Assembly: GCA_004194705.1 (NCBI GenBank)
Contig: SADC01000598.1
Coordinates: forward strand, 1-64,000
Reading direction: 5' to 3'
DNA length: 64,000 bases
From: Ditylenchus dipsaci
Lineage: Eukaryota; Nematoda; Chromadorea; Rhabditida; Anguinidae
Below, in pieces: positions 22,323 through 34,166 of this stretch; positions within the stretch are counted from its first letter, which is position 1; each line of letters begins with the position of its first letter. The notes under the pieces are model-generated. The model saw only the letters and a program-made list of their open reading frames with translations. It made no database searches and was not told the DNA's origin. The position numbers and the translations under genes are program-made.

Positions 22323-25300
22323 GCTAGCGCCTGCTTTCCCACCCCACCGTTTGTGGCTCCAGCCAGTGGCCCTAAAGCACGCAGCTGGTTGCCCTCGTTG
22401 GTCAATTGCTTCAGCACTCCACCCTTAACTCCATGCTCTACCACCAGTAAAAGGTCATACATGGAAGTGGCCAGGAGGGCAAAACAGCAACATTGTTTAG
22501 ACGAGAACAAGCATGGACTGGATAGTGAACAAGAACAGGTAGATCAGTTTTAAAAACGATATTTGCTTTAGTTAATTTTCTTGTTGATTATTTCATCCTA
22601 AAATGAGAATGCGGAAACTTTTTTCGTTAATCATGTTGCATTTTTCAAAAAAAAAAAATAGCCACTACTATTATTTATTCAAGTAATTAAAAACTTCTTT
22701 TTGGGTTGCATATAATGCAGCGGTGATTATGAGTTCTTTGACTGCTCATAGGTCAAAATTTTTGTGATCCATAAAAATACCGTATTTCGTGTCTCTACAA
22801 AACCATGGCCTGTCAAAATTTGAACTCTAGTGCACTTTAGGCTTGACAGAATGCCAAGATTTTTAACTAAATTTCAAATATTTTTTGCACAATTTAAAAT
22901 TTTTACTCTTTTCGTATATATGACGTTGGCTTTTCTGAAAGAGGTATCATTGCTAGTTGGGATATAAATAAGGCAAAGTCTTGCTTGAAATATTGATTAA
23001 CGCCTTGCTTTGCTCAAAATCTTGTTCAACTGATGAATTCCAATCTAATGAACCTAACGAATATATTTTTATCTTCAAAACCCAATTCAAATTTCTGACA
23101 GGGCTGTTTATTGGTTTTTTTAATCGCAAAATGAGTGATTTTACATTTATCGTGCATATTCATGTGTCTTTGTGAACATCAAAGCCCTCATACTGTTTGC
23201 GGTAAGAATGCCACTTTTTAAATTTAACATTTTCAGTTTTTCAAAAATCTCAATGATTTATCTTTAAATTGCGAAAATTTTGTAGTTAACTTACAAAATT
23301 GAACCTAGTAGCGAATACCCCCCCCCAACGATTTTCATCTTTTTTACTTAAGTAAAAAGTACCCAAATTTATGTCCCAGACCCCGGAAAATGTGCGCAAC
23401 TTTTCATTAGTCTCAACTTCCGTACGCTGGCCTACCCCAAGCCTAAGGGCTAAGCCTAAACTTGTTGTTTGCAAGGGTAGTTACAGCAATTTTAAAAGGT
23501 CGGATTCTTGCGGGGGGGGGGGGTGGTTTCGCTACTAGCGCCCAAAATTGAGATGCCGAAAGACTTTGTCAGAATATTTTCAAGTGTTTAATCAAAATTG
23601 AGAAACAAAAGTTAAAGTGTGAATCATGAATTATTAGAGGGACTACTGTAAATGCACTGCAATATTTAATTTCACCTTTTCAGGCGTGTTCTAGCGGCAG
23701 CAATAAAATTCCCAAACAAACCAAAAATGTCAACACGGACCAATTGGAGACTGCAAAACTGGCTGAAACAGGCGATAGTAATAGTTCCGAAGATGTGGAA
23801 ATCAATGTTCTTACAGGTGGGCTCAACACACATAAATATCCAAATCATATCTTGGAAATGCGAGTAAAAATTGTAACTCGATTTTGACTCCAAACCTCTC
23901 TCCTTCCTCCAACAATTATTCATTTTTTTTAACATGGGACGTGGCAAGAAAAACTCTAAATGTGGAAAGGTGGATTTAAACAGAGTAGCGCGAAAAGTGT
24001 GGTCAAGAATTTCCGTTAAGAAATCGGAAAAAGTGAGCCGATATCAGACATACCGTATTTCTTCTAAAAAAGGCGACTTCCTCGTTCAAAATCGTTTTAT
24101 CGGCGTTGTGTTTCTACCGACTTTTTTGCAGACCGCTCGTGGACAAGTTTTAACTTAATTTGTAACCAGTGAGATAAGTTAAAGGAGTAACTTGCCTAAG
24201 AGAAGTCTGCAAAAACTGGGTCAAAAACACAATGTCCAAAACGCGACATTGAATTGGGGAGGGGGGGGGGTGGGTCGGTTGAGGTGATGATAGTTGATGG
24301 TGTGCCCGTTAGTAGAAGAAATACGGTATTCCTTCCTTATTTTAATCCCAAGTTCAGAACTCGACAAAACTTAGACATCTTTTTACTAAAAAATTTCTTT
24401 GCGACATTGAAAATATTCGAAAAAAAATTTTGATTTAAAACTTTTGCTAATAACGGATTTGTAAGGCCAGGGATAATCCGAAATTATCTGTTTCCCAAAA
24501 TCCTAACAATAATTGAACAAAACTGATTTGAAAAATAATTTGAATGGCTATAGGTGAAATGCTGAATTACGCCCTAAAATTTTATATAGCCGTTTTTCAT
24601 CCCTTTTTTGTTGCGATTTTCAAAATTTTTTTGTACTAGCATGTAGCCCCGGATCTTGGCTTTCAATAAGGCTATCAAACTTGCCTGAACGATTCAGAAA
24701 ATGACAAGATTTAGAGGTTTCAAAAAAACTGTCAACTTTTTAAAAATTATATTTTGAAACCTCAAATTCTCGTCATTTTTCAAATTTTTCAGAGCAGTTT
24801 GATAGCTCATTAAAAATAACTCATTAGAAAGCCAAGACTCAGGGCTACACGGTGGTGTGAAAATATATAAAAAATTGCAACAAAATTCTATATAAAATTT
24901 GAGGGCGTAAATAATTAATTTGAGGGCGTAATTCAGCATTTTGAGGGCGCAAATAAATTTTAGCCTAATTTGAATTTGGAAAACTAATTTTTTGTTTCTT
25001 TGCTAGATGAATCTCCCCAAAAGCAAAACGACGGAAGAAAGATTGTTGTGGTCCAGTATCCAATTCTACCGCTTTCCAAAGCCCTCTAGCCTCAAGTAGT
25101 AGCAGTCAGTTCAGTGTGGATTCGCTGCTCCAACGACCACCCTCATTGACCGCATAAACTTAGAGCAACCGCAGCAGCATAACCAACCCAAGCAACCAGT
25201 AGGGTGGTGTCCCTGGAGCACCCTGCCTTCCAATTCCAGGCTGGCCAGCTATAGCACCAGGCCAGTTAAATGGTCTGTTTGGACCGTCGTCCCTGTTGTT

Positions 25301-27189
25301 GGCAGCCCTGAGTTGCAGCACCAACCCAGCAGCTGGCCTGTTGCATAACCCTTTCTTCAATGTGTCCACTCCAGCTCCACTGCTAGGTGGTAATAGCAGT
25401 AGCGGTGGAAGTGGGGAAAGCTATTCCTCTGCCTTCTCCGCCTACAATACACCTCATCCACTTCTTCGTCTTCTGCCCATTCTAATGTGAGTTGCTTGAT
25501 TCTTATGGAGTCTTTTTGTAACTTTTACCACAAATTAGAACTTGCACCATTTTGCATCAAATTAATCAAAACCACAATGGATCAAGCTCTTTTGGATAAA
25601 AAATTCCGATACTGGTATAAAAATTTTTCTACGGCGTTTATACCATGTTGAGGGAATTTATTGCTATAATCTGCCATGGGAGAGCAAGGTGACCAAAATT
25701 TTCTTGGATTGACATTGTTTCCTTAGTCTCCCAAAGCATATTTTCGGTGAGAAAATTATTTTTGGGGAAAATTATATTTTGGCAAAATTTTTTAAACACA
25801 AATTAATGCCGAACAGTTTTTAGGCCATTACCGGAATTTTTAAAAAGAGCTTAATCCGTTGTGTTTTTAGCTACTTTGTTATTAAAAAGTAAATTTGGTA
25901 CGAAAATAAATGAATTTGGTAAAAAGGGTATTGCTCATTTCTAAGAAGATCCGATGCATATTTGAAGAAAGTGAGATCAATGATCTCCTGCATCACCTTT
26001 TTTCTACTTCTTGACGAGCGCATCACCATGACCGTTCGCCACAGGTCAAATAAAAACCGTGTTTCAAAAAAAATCTAAATAACCAACAAATGTCTTTTGA
26101 ACAGGAAATTAATTTTTAGACAAGTGGTTTGGGAACACAAAGAAGAAGCAAAGCCCACTCTTCAACTGTATTCCCCACTACTCCTCTGGGCAGGCTCAAA
26201 CGAAGGAATTCGGAGGAAATTGTTGCTCCAGGAGGCAGTGAGACGCCATTAGGATGTGGTATCAGTCCCTACTCGCTGCAACTACTCCTACACTCAAAAC
26301 ACCAAAACAGGGGCATTTCGAGTGTTCGCAGTGCAAAAAAGTGTTTAAGAGGCTGTGGCTGTTGACTAATCACTATAGAACACATAGTAAGCGTCTTTAT
26401 TGGCATGAAAAGTTGGGCTGCGACAAAAACGGTTTTTGGATTTCTTTTTGTCAGTTCTCTGCCAGACCTGGTTTCCGATTTACTTTTATCGTGAATAAAT
26501 AGGAATTTGATGTACCCATTTTTCGGTTAAGCGAACGAATTCCACCCTCACCGAATCTTTTGAAGCATTAGAGCCCCGCGCCCACCAAAAATTACAAGGG
26601 ACCCAGGTTTTTTTGGTGCACCAAAAACACATGTAGAGCCATGATTTGAATTAAAATCGCAAAATTAAGGCATTTTCTGACCGTAATACAATGCTGAATA
26701 TAATTCCAATTGATTCATGGTATCCTTAATTTTAATGCGAGTGTGCTTCAGCGGATTAAAAAAGTCAATGACATTTATTTACAGCAGGAGAAAAGCCGTT
26801 TGAATGCGAGTTCTGCCACCGCTGTTTCGCCGACAAAAGCAATCTAAGAGCACATGTGCAAACCCAGTGGCAAGTTATTTTCAATATAAAGTGCTTTAAT
26901 GTTGGAGATCTAATACAAGAAGTCAAGGTTTGAGGGTATCAGGGTTGTCCCTTCACCAAACTATTTTTCAAGCTTTTCATTCACTGATATCCAAGGCCTT
27001 TGATTTGCAGAAGAGAAGCGGTTCGTCTGCAGCAATTGTGGTCGACGATTTGCAGTCAAGTCATATCTCAGCAAACACGAGGAGTCTGCGTGTGGTCAAC
27101 ATCAATCCACTACTCCTGGCAAGGAGACTGTCACTAGCAAACGCGGCAGGTCGGCAACGAGCCATATGGACAACAACAACAATAGCTAA
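22323..27189 (+). CDS. scrt: Snail/Scratch-family C2H2 zinc-finger transcription factor (partial, frames broken)
   Basis: The 3' exons give three fingers: [20 protein letters not shown] plus RTH (exon ending 26386), [20 protein letters not shown] plus LRAHVQT (26785-26869), and [20 protein letters not shown] plus EESAC (27011-27189, stop TAA). The TGEKPF linker, [10 protein letters not shown] and the C2HC last finger ending KHEESAC are hallmarks of the Snail superfamily; FAVKSYL resembles Scratch. Such proteins bind E-box DNA and usually repress. Probable upstream exons (22323-22541, 23684-23816, 25013 on, 25203-25488) are Ser/Pro-rich. First fingers and a SNAG motif were not found. Frames break before finger 1 (a TGA upstream in the finger frame) and around the finger-2 end (~26865), where the intron would use a GC donor. 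Long introns hold repeats. Confidence 0.7.
23295..23550. mobile_element. C-tract fold-back element, copy 3
   Basis: Left CCTAGTAGCGAATACCCCC and right GGGTGGTTTCGCTACTAG are complementary, with C and G runs just inside. It lies in an intron of the zinc-finger gene. Confidence 0.6.
24051..24328. mobile_element. TACCGTA-family element, copy 6
   Basis: Ends TACCGTATTTCTTCTAA and its near-complement GTAGAAGAAATACGGTA. The interior has an inverted AACTTGCCTAAGAGAAGTCT-like segment, also present at 33920-33950. Intronic. Confidence 0.65.
24557..24941. mobile_element. Inverted-repeat MITE, AAATGCTGAATTACGCCC ends
   Basis: AAATGCTGAATTACGCCC at the left is matched by GGGCGTAATTCAGCATTT at the right; the arms remain complementary through AGCCAAGACTC and TTTGATAGC. 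About 385 bp, in an intron of the zinc-finger gene. Confidence 0.7.
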
Positions 27190-27633
27190 ACCCTTGGAAA
27201 CTCAACTATTTGAAGTGCAATACAATTATAATAACGCCTTTTTTACAGCTGTCAGTTAAAATTGAAAATAAAATTACTTTTTACACTAGCGACAACAGGC
27301 GCCTATCGTATTCTAAAATTTTGGTAAATAATAACCCATCATATACCCGTCTGATAACTACAGGGTGGCGCAAAAAACCTCAAATTTTTCAAAATTAACA
27401 CTGTTTTATTAAAAGCTTTTAAATTTTTTCATTTATAACATCATGTAGCAGTGTTTGATAGCTTGTTTGAGCGCCAAGATCAAGCGCTACGTGCTAGTAC
27501 AAAAACATTTCGAAAATTACAACAAAATTTAAATAATTGTATCAGAATTTGTTGTCCGAATTTAGACATTTAAAGGAGGACACATTTTAGGGGGGGGGGG
27601 TATTTTGACTAGAAAATGGAATTTTTCGACCTT
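27190..27633. other. 3' flank of the zinc-finger gene
   Basis: AATAAAATT near 27266 could serve as its polyadenylation signal. The rest is AT-rich with a G run at 27591-27600; no gene seen. Confidence 0.35.
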
Positions 27634-27644
27634 GGGGTTATAAT

Positions 27645-27906
27645 AAAGATTACCGTTACCTTGAACTTTTACCCTTACCTCTACCTTTACCCTTACCTCT
27701 ACCTTTTACCCCTACCTCTACCTTTTTTTACCTTGAACTTTTACCCTTACCTCTACCCTTACCCTTACCTCTACCTTTTACCTCTACCTCTACCCTAACC
27801 TTTACCTCTACCTTTACCTCTACCTCTACCCTTACCTCTACCTCTACCTTTTACCCTTACCTCTACCTTCAACTTTTACCTTAACTCTACCTCTACCTTC
27901 AACTTT
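27645..27906. repeat. Left CTACCT/TTACCC array
   Basis: Irregular tandem of CTACCT, TTACCC and TTTTAC words, about 260 bp, C/T-rich on the plus strand. Confidence 0.8.
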
Positions 27907-27948
27907 TTTCTCGAAAACGAAATAAACGGCAACTTATTTATTTCAATC

Positions 27949-28600
27949 CACAACCACAGCAACATAATTCAACGCGCAAAGTAACGATTAACAATATAAT
28001 TTCTCATAGTAGATCCGCTATTCATTCTTTCACCTTCAGCAAAGATTTCCTCCGGCGGTTGATCATCGTTCATTTCTTCATCGTTCTCATCGGAGACCCT
28101 TGATCCGGATATTCGGTGTTGAGTGTGTCGGTAACGGTCTTCCAAGCAGCGTTCTGACCAGCGGCTGAACCCTAAGTCTATGAAACATGTTAGAAGTTAC
28201 CAATTGTTGAACGATTGCAACAGATCTAAACAGTAAGTCTTAAATTTTCTTTTACATCATTTTGTAACTTACGGCACGATGATTATGCAATTCCTTTTGC
28301 GCACTAGAGTCTCCCTCAGCATCAACATCTCGGCTACTCGTGTCTAAATATAAGAGACGGAATTTGAGACAACTTCCTATAAAAATTAACTTTTCCATCG
28401 CTAGTAGGCAATGATAAAATGAAATTTTCTCCACCTAGCAGTCGTTTGTCGCTCAAGCATTCGACTTGCCATTCTAAACACGGACATAAATACATCATAA
28501 AAAGGAAGAGAAGAGTTCATACTGATGTCCTTCAGGCTGGAGAAGTTACAGCTGTTCAAGGATTCCGTTGGACTTGACCGAGAATTTTCATCCACCCGTA
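27949..28600 (-). CDS. Unassigned minus-strand exons (possible PIF/Harbinger-type tail)
   Basis: The last segment (about 27949-28165) reads FSRWSERCLEDRYRHTQHRI ... EEIFAEGERMNSG ... TMRNYIVNRYFAR and stops with TGA, followed by AATAAA-type sequence on that strand. An upstream segment (about 28401-28595) reads SSPTESLNSCNFSSLKDISM ... DVFMSVFRMASRMLERQTT. The ending RNYIVNRYF recalls the C-terminus of PIF/Harbinger nucleases (RDxIVxYF), but no DDE core is visible here. It may belong with the minus-strand exon at 32708-32800. Low certainty. Confidence 0.3.
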
Positions 28601-28979
28601 ACTTTCATTGACTGCTTTTGAAGGGCATTTTATTGGCGTAAACTTCATCTAAAATGGGCAGTTTTAGTAATACTTAGGATAAAACATTCTTTAATTGTCT
28701 CTCTCAAGTGGAGATACACGCAAGCAAAGGTGGTGCATAGCGTTTTTTTATTGCGCCAAGCTCCACTCGAGAGAGAAAGAAAGAATACGTTTTGAAAATT
28801 TCACCCTGCTTTGCCTACCCACACACACACCTCTCTGAAAAAGAGAGCGTGACACTGACTATTTAAAGAGCGATTTTTTTAAAATTACCTTCTTTATTGC
28901 TTTACAATGAAATTTTTATTTTTAACGTTCTTGTGTTATTTTGTTATTATTTTTTTCAACAAATGATGCCAATAAGACA

Positions 28980-31900
28980 ATGCCTCCGAAAGCCGGGTCG
29001 AAAATAGCAGTCAAAGCTAGCTCTGTTAACTCCCAAGATAAGGCGTTTTTGTTTTCTTCAATTAAATCAAATGACAACGAGGTATTAAAATATGCTGGTC
29101 TCTCCCCTATGTACTCTTTGGTCAATCAGTTGATCAATTTCTCATTTTTTTGAAAAAGGAAATGGAAGAAATAGAGGACCGGTGTCACGGAACGAATGAA
29201 CGAGTGAAAAGAAGCGATGTAAAACAACTGTTCATCCAAAATTGGGTTATTTTGAAACAGCAAATGGAATCTCAGCTTCAGCATTGGCTTACTAAAATGG
29301 AATCTGATCGAAAGCCATCGATAGAAAAAATAACTGTACAATTGTATGCAGATGCTAACCCAAAATTTTTTTTCAATACCTTTAACACGTGGAATATTTT
29401 TGCGAAAAAAGGCCGTTTAGAGCGACAGCAAAAAAATCTTGAAATCTTAGCGAACCAAGTCAGTCAGCAGGAGTGGTATGTCATCCATAAAGCGGCTTTT
29501 TTTTTAAAAAATTGGAACTAGCTTATCTGGACGGCCACGAAGAGCCGACGTTCACTCAAATGTACCCAGCCTCCAAAATATCCACCCGTCTCAAAGGTAT
29601 GCTTTAAAAAATGTCTCCGGACCAAAAAAATTGTAGAAGATTAATTGTATTAATTGTACTACCTGACTGAAACACCAGAGTTTCGTTTTTCTCAAAGTAT
29701 CACTTTTCTAGGTTCAAATGGATGAAAGTCTGTTTTTAGATATAAAAGTTACTCAAATTGGAAAATATATAACTATGGCCATGTGGAGATTAAATCTGAT
29801 AGAAATAGACATAGTTTTCAATCGACTAGGACTAGAAAAAGGACCTGAACAACTGAAACAAATAATGGAGTTAAATAAAACTTTTTGTGAAGACGAAAAT
29901 GAAAGAAGAAAAAGATCCCCTTCTACAAGAAGCTGTAAAAATATTTTGAATGAAGATTCAACACTAGGTTAGATTTTGGATTTAGACTTTAGCCATTTTC
30001 ATTTGAAAATACTCAGGTTGTAGACGCCCTTAGTAGAAATCATTTTTTCGTTAACCGATTTTTTTCCGTATGCCTTGGTCCCCCTTTGGATTTTGGCCAT
30101 TTTTTGTCTTGGTCCCCCCTGTGGTTTTTGGATTTTGAAACTTTTTTATCCAGCTGGTCAAATTTGACTTTCAAGAAGGGCGTCTACAATCTGACTTATT
30201 TAAACTAAAAATAACGTGGATTTTCATTTGAAAATACTCAGGTTGTAGACGCCCTTAGTAGAAATCATTTTTTCGTTAACCGATTTTTTTCCGTATGCCT
30301 TGGTCCCCCTTTGGATTTTGGCCATTTTTTGTCTTGGTCCCCCCTGTGGTTTTTGGATTTTGAAACTTTTTTATCCAGCTGGTCAAATTTGACTTTCAAG
30401 AAGGGCGTCTACAATCTGACTTATTTAAACTACTAAAATAACGTGGATTTTCATTTGAAAATACTCAGGTTGTAGACGCCCTTAGTAGAAATCATTTTTT
30501 CGTTAACCGATTTTTTCCGTATGCCTTGGTCCCCCCTTTGGATTTTGGCCATTTTTGTCTTGGTCCCCTGTGGTTTTTGGATTTTGAAACTTTTTTATCC
30601 AGCTGGTCAAATTTGACTTTCAAGAAGGGCGTCTACAATCTGACTTATTTAAACTACTAAAATAACGTGGATTTTCATTTGAAAATACTCAGGTTGTAGA
30701 CGCCCTTAGTAGAAATCATTTTTTCGTTAACCGATTTTTTTCCGTATGCCTTGGTCCCCCTTTGGATTTTGGCCATTTTTTGTCTTGGTCCCCCTGTGGT
30801 TTTTGGATTTTGAAACTTTTTTATCCAGCTGGTCAAATTTGACTTTCAAGAAGGGCGTCTACAATCTGACTTATTTAAACTACTAAATAACGTGGATTTT
30901 CATTTGAAAATACTCAGGTGTAGACGCCCTTAGTAGAAATCATTTTTTCGTTAACCGATTTTTTTCCGTATGCCTTGGTCCCCCTTTGGATTTTGGCCAT
31001 TTTTTGTCTTGGTCCCCCCTGTGGTTTTTGGATTTTGAAACTTTTTTATCCAGCTGGTCAAATTTGACTTTCAAGAAGGGCGTCTACAATCTGACTTATT
31101 TAAACTACTAAAATTAAAATTCAAATATGCCTTCAAATACCTTAAACATTCCTTTGTTAAATATGTTTCTCAGAAATGATCCAATTAAAACGGCATCATG
31201 ATTATACCTTGCCAGACGCCAGAAAAGCCTTAAAGAAATACTACTCAGCTGTTGATGGTAGTTTCTTAACTGAGACACTTAAAGAAGAAGCTTTGGTTAC
31301 TCTCACTGAAGAACTTTCTGTTGTTTTAATTACCCAGAAGGGCACTTAATGGACAAACGAACGGTAAAAAAATATATAAAAAACAGACTATCTGGTATAT
31401 CTGAACGACAAAATTATCAGTGGAACGATCCTCAAGCATTGAGTTGTATCGTTAAATACTTTGAGAAAAAGCACGGGCAATCGGCAGGGATTATCGTTGA
31501 TGATAATAAAATGCAAAGTACATTAGCTCATCAGCTTGCTATTGTGTTTAAAATTGACGAACTGCCTTTATCAACACTTACACACAAACTCATGACACCT
31601 GAGATGTGCTCCTTACAACAATTAGTGATAGCAAAATTGAACGATTTACCTCCAGCTGAGAAAAAGGCTAGGTTAGAAGTGAAAGTAGCTGAAGCTATAG
31701 AAGAACAGAACTACTTGTTTCGAAGCGCTAATGTTATAAACCGTAAAAAAACTTAGAGTCACAAGAAGAGCAATATTGCCTGAAATTGAAGAGTTCACGG
31801 TCAATTTAAATGGTAACTTTGTCAACGCTGTTAATGCAGTTGTGGATTTCGTCAGTGATCGAGAAGATCCATTAGCTACTCAACACGCAACTGCTTCGTA

Positions 31901-32281
31901 TGCCGAAATAATTTCTCAGAACACTGCTGTTGCTATTAGTGAGGAGGATCTGATCAATGAGCTATGTAATATTAGGGCAAGGATTTTTCCGTCTTTTCTC
32001 TGATTCAGTTTTTAATTTTTTTAGCTTCACTTTGGTTAATTTTAAAAAACAGTGTCAAAAAGGCCTAAAATGCAAAATTGCAGATTGGTGAGGGGCTGCA
32101 AAAATGAAAATTACGGTTTATGTCTTTGCTAATTAACATATAAATGCGGTCCTTATTTATTACGCGTCTTAATTTCTGATTTCAGAAGTGAAAAGAAGGC
32201 GTTTTTCGGCAAAGATGGCAAAAAGTAATGCAACTAGAGCTAATCCTGACAAAGCACAAGCAAAATTAAAGACTAAGTTGT
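28980..32281 (+). CDS. Unrecognised multi-exon gene (~500 aa) with tandem repeat in an intron
   Basis: Start ATG at 28980 (MPPKAGSKIAVKASS). Probable exons: 28980-29081, 29159-29596, 29712-29967, 31174-31257, 31338 to about 31990, and a basic tail near 32188-32281 (VKRRRFSAKMAKSNATRANP) ending in TAA. Predicted features: a charged helical N-terminal half (VKQLFIQNWVILKQQMESQL), a Lys/Arg segment (MDKRTVKKYIKNRL) and a Glu/Lys helix (LPPAEKKARLEVKVAEAIEE). Two frames are split only by homopolymer runs, T9 at 29497-29505 and A7 at 31745-31751; one base added to the first or removed from the second restores reading. The 1.2-kb intron 29968-31173 contains the five-copy repeat. AATAAA lies near 32319. 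No known domain recognised. Confidence 0.5.
29994..31115. repeat. Five tandem copies of a ~225-bp palindromic unit
   Basis: Copies start at 29994, 30220, 30447, 30671 and 30896, each about 224-227 bp and nearly identical, differing mainly in homopolymer lengths. Within each unit TGTAGACGCCCTT is matched by AAGGGCGTCTACA, so each copy looks like a MITE. Each also carries TGCCTTGGTCCCCC, a phrase found in other elements here. Confidence 0.9.
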
Positions 32282-32284
32282 GCT

Positions 32285-33036
32285 AATTTAATAAAAATTT
32301 TTTGAATTAGTTTTATACAATAAACATTTCAAAAAAACATTTGTAAAACCTGGAAACTATTTTGTTTTACTGTATTTTTGTCATGCTCCTCATTATTATA
32401 CTCATCATTATTATACTCTTACTTAGGACACCCTCCTTAGGACAGAAGTTCGTTCCCACCTCGAGTCCGACACTTTTAAAAGAAGTGTCAAACCCGTTAA
32501 GTTGGCCGGTCCCTTGAGTGTCCTAAGTGAAAGCGTCGACTGTATTTCGACTATTTCTTGCAATGCAAGCTTCTAGATCGATCCAGACAACTAGATCCGA
32601 GTAATGAAATTGATCCGCATTAGAATCACTAACATCTGTGCCTCAAGGTAATGTCTATTTCCACAACAATCGATTTAAATAAAATGAAATTTAGTCTGCA
32701 CTCCCTACTAACAGCCCTTTTTGCGGCTGTTCGGGAAGAGATCCTCTTGGTGCTCGGCGACCAGCTCAACCAAACGTTTGCACATCTCAGGCGTAAACAT
32801 AACGATAACTAGACATGAGAGCGATAAAATACGACAAACAGTGCGTGTACAACAAAGCGAGCAAATCTCAACAAACAACACAGAATAATGAAAAACGGAC
32901 GTTAAATTCGTGTTCAGCGAACTAAAATTGCTCTAGAAATGCTTTACGGGACAATATTTTGAAAATCGAGATGAAGGTAAAATTTTTTACCATGCTACCA
33001 CCCATGGTAAAAATATGCCTTGGTCCCCCTGTTGTT
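32285..33036. repeat. 3' flank with a degenerate mariner-like segment
   Basis: 32422-32550 contains AAGTTCGTTCCC, GTCCGACACTTTT and a distal CGACTGTA, the phrases of the CAGTCGA mariner-like family at 59235 and 50148. CACTTAGGACACC is mirrored by GTGTCCTAAGTG. A minus-strand exon is listed separately at 32708-32800. Confidence 0.45.
32708..32800 (-). CDS. Possible Myb/SANT-like N-terminal exon
   Basis: The minus strand from ATG at 32798-32800 reads MFTPEMCKRLVELVAEHQED followed by LFPNSRKKG, then a possible GTAGGG donor. The pattern FTxEMxxxLVxLVxxHxxxL resembles the first helix of Myb/SANT-like proteins that accompany PIF/Harbinger transposases. One helix only, so weak. It could be the 5' exon of the minus-strand gene ending near 27949. 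Confidence 0.3.
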   Translation of the reverse strand: MFTPEMCKRLVELVAEHQEDLFPNSRKKGC

Positions 33037-33336
33037 TTTTACCCTTACCTCTACCTCTACCTTTACCTCTAGCTTTTATTATAACGGGTAGAGGTAAGGG
33101 TAGAGATAAGGGTAAAAGGTACGGGTAGAGGTAGGGGTAAAAATTCTTTATTATAACGAGTAGAGGTAAGGGTAAAAGGTACGGGTAGAGGTAGAGGTAA
33201 AAATTCTTTATTATAACGGGTAGAGGTAAGGGTAAAAGGTAAGGGTAGAGGTAGGGGTAAAATTCTTTATTATAACGGGTAGACGTAAAGGTAGAGGTAA
33301 AGGTAAAAGGTAAGGGTAAATCGATTATTATAACCG
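33037..33336. repeat. Right GGTAGAGGTAAGGG array
   Basis: G/A-rich counterpart of the left array. A ~60-bp higher-order unit containing TTTATTATAACGGGTAGAGG is repeated about four times (33078, 33148, 33212, 33270). Confidence 0.8.
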
Positions 33337-33553
33337 CCCCTTAAGTTAATTTAATTTTTATTTTTAATCCCTAATTTTTTTTACACTAATCGAAATTACC
33401 ATCAATCCAGCCGACGGAAAACACACCAGATAGAAGTTTCGAAATATAAAAAAATTCGAAAAAATTTGCCTTTGTCCAATCCAGGAGGGTCCTGGTAGTT
33501 TTCAGAACTGTTTCAAAACTCACGTTTTTACCGGCGTTATAGTGAACATAGTT

Positions 33554-33785
33554 ATATACAAGTTTATACTCAAAATGACGCCAGAAAGCAGGGCTACATT
33601 GCAGTATAAGGTTGTATATGACTTTGCTTGCAAAATTTGCGAAAAACCCGATTTCTCAAAAGCTTCGAAAAGTTTTCGTGAGCCTGGACTTTTTTTTCGC
33701 AAATTTTGCAGGCAAAGTCATATACAACCTTCTACTCAAAATGTAGCTTTGCTTTCTGGCGTCATTTCGAGTATAGACTTGTATA
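33554..33785. repeat. Inverted repeat, TATACAAGT ends
   Basis: TATACAAGTTTATACTC and GACGCCAGAAAGCAG at the left are mirrored at 33735-33785. It abuts a lone TACCGTA-family left end (33786: TACCGTAATTCCTCTAATAA). Confidence 0.65.
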
Positions 33786-34166
33786 TACCGTAATTCCTCT
33801 AATAAGCCGGCCCTTCTAAATTCAAAAAACGGGTTTCTGGGATTTTGTTTTTGACCTATGTTTTGAAAACCACTGTTAGGCAAGTCACCATCTATTTTGT
33901 AGCTCATCTCACTGGCTACAAATTAAGGGGTAACTTGCCTAAGAAGAGTCTTCAAAAAATGGGTGCCATGGCATTTCGTCCAAAATTCAGTTCGTCCAAA
34001 GTCAATTCATCCAAAATTCAATTCGTCCAAATTTGAATTTCAAGTCAAAATTTTGAGAAAAACCCATTTTTACGGTCACAGAATAACTTTAAACGCTTAT
34101 AAACCCGTGCAAGAGTGGCCGAAAGGCAACAAAATCTCGTTCTTAGGAATTTTCACTGAAGGGGGA

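Larger units (their letters stand above)
27634..33340. mobile_element. 5.7-kb fold-back unit with telomere-like inverted arrays and divergent genes
   Basis: Left end GGGGTTATAATAAAGATTACC is followed by a C/T-rich array; the right end is a G/A-rich array followed by GGGTAAATCGATTATTATAA and CCGCCCC, the approximate reverse complement. The arrays (27645-27906 and 33037-33336) are inverted copies of CTACCT/TTACCC-like words. Between them lie a minus-strand set of exons at each side and a plus-strand multi-exon gene. The arrangement resembles a DNA transposon with fold-back ends, but the genes are not assigned and no convincing target duplication was found. Confidence 0.5.

Noticed and set aside
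23934..24158. Basic 74-residue frame starting [14 protein letters not shown]
   Set aside because: It runs into a TACCGTA element, lies inside an intron of the zinc-finger gene and has no recognised motif.
27645..27906. Possible interstitial telomere
   Set aside because: The words (CTACCT, TTACCC, TTTTAC) are irregular and paired with an inverted copy at 33037-33336, which fits transposon ends better than a telomere.
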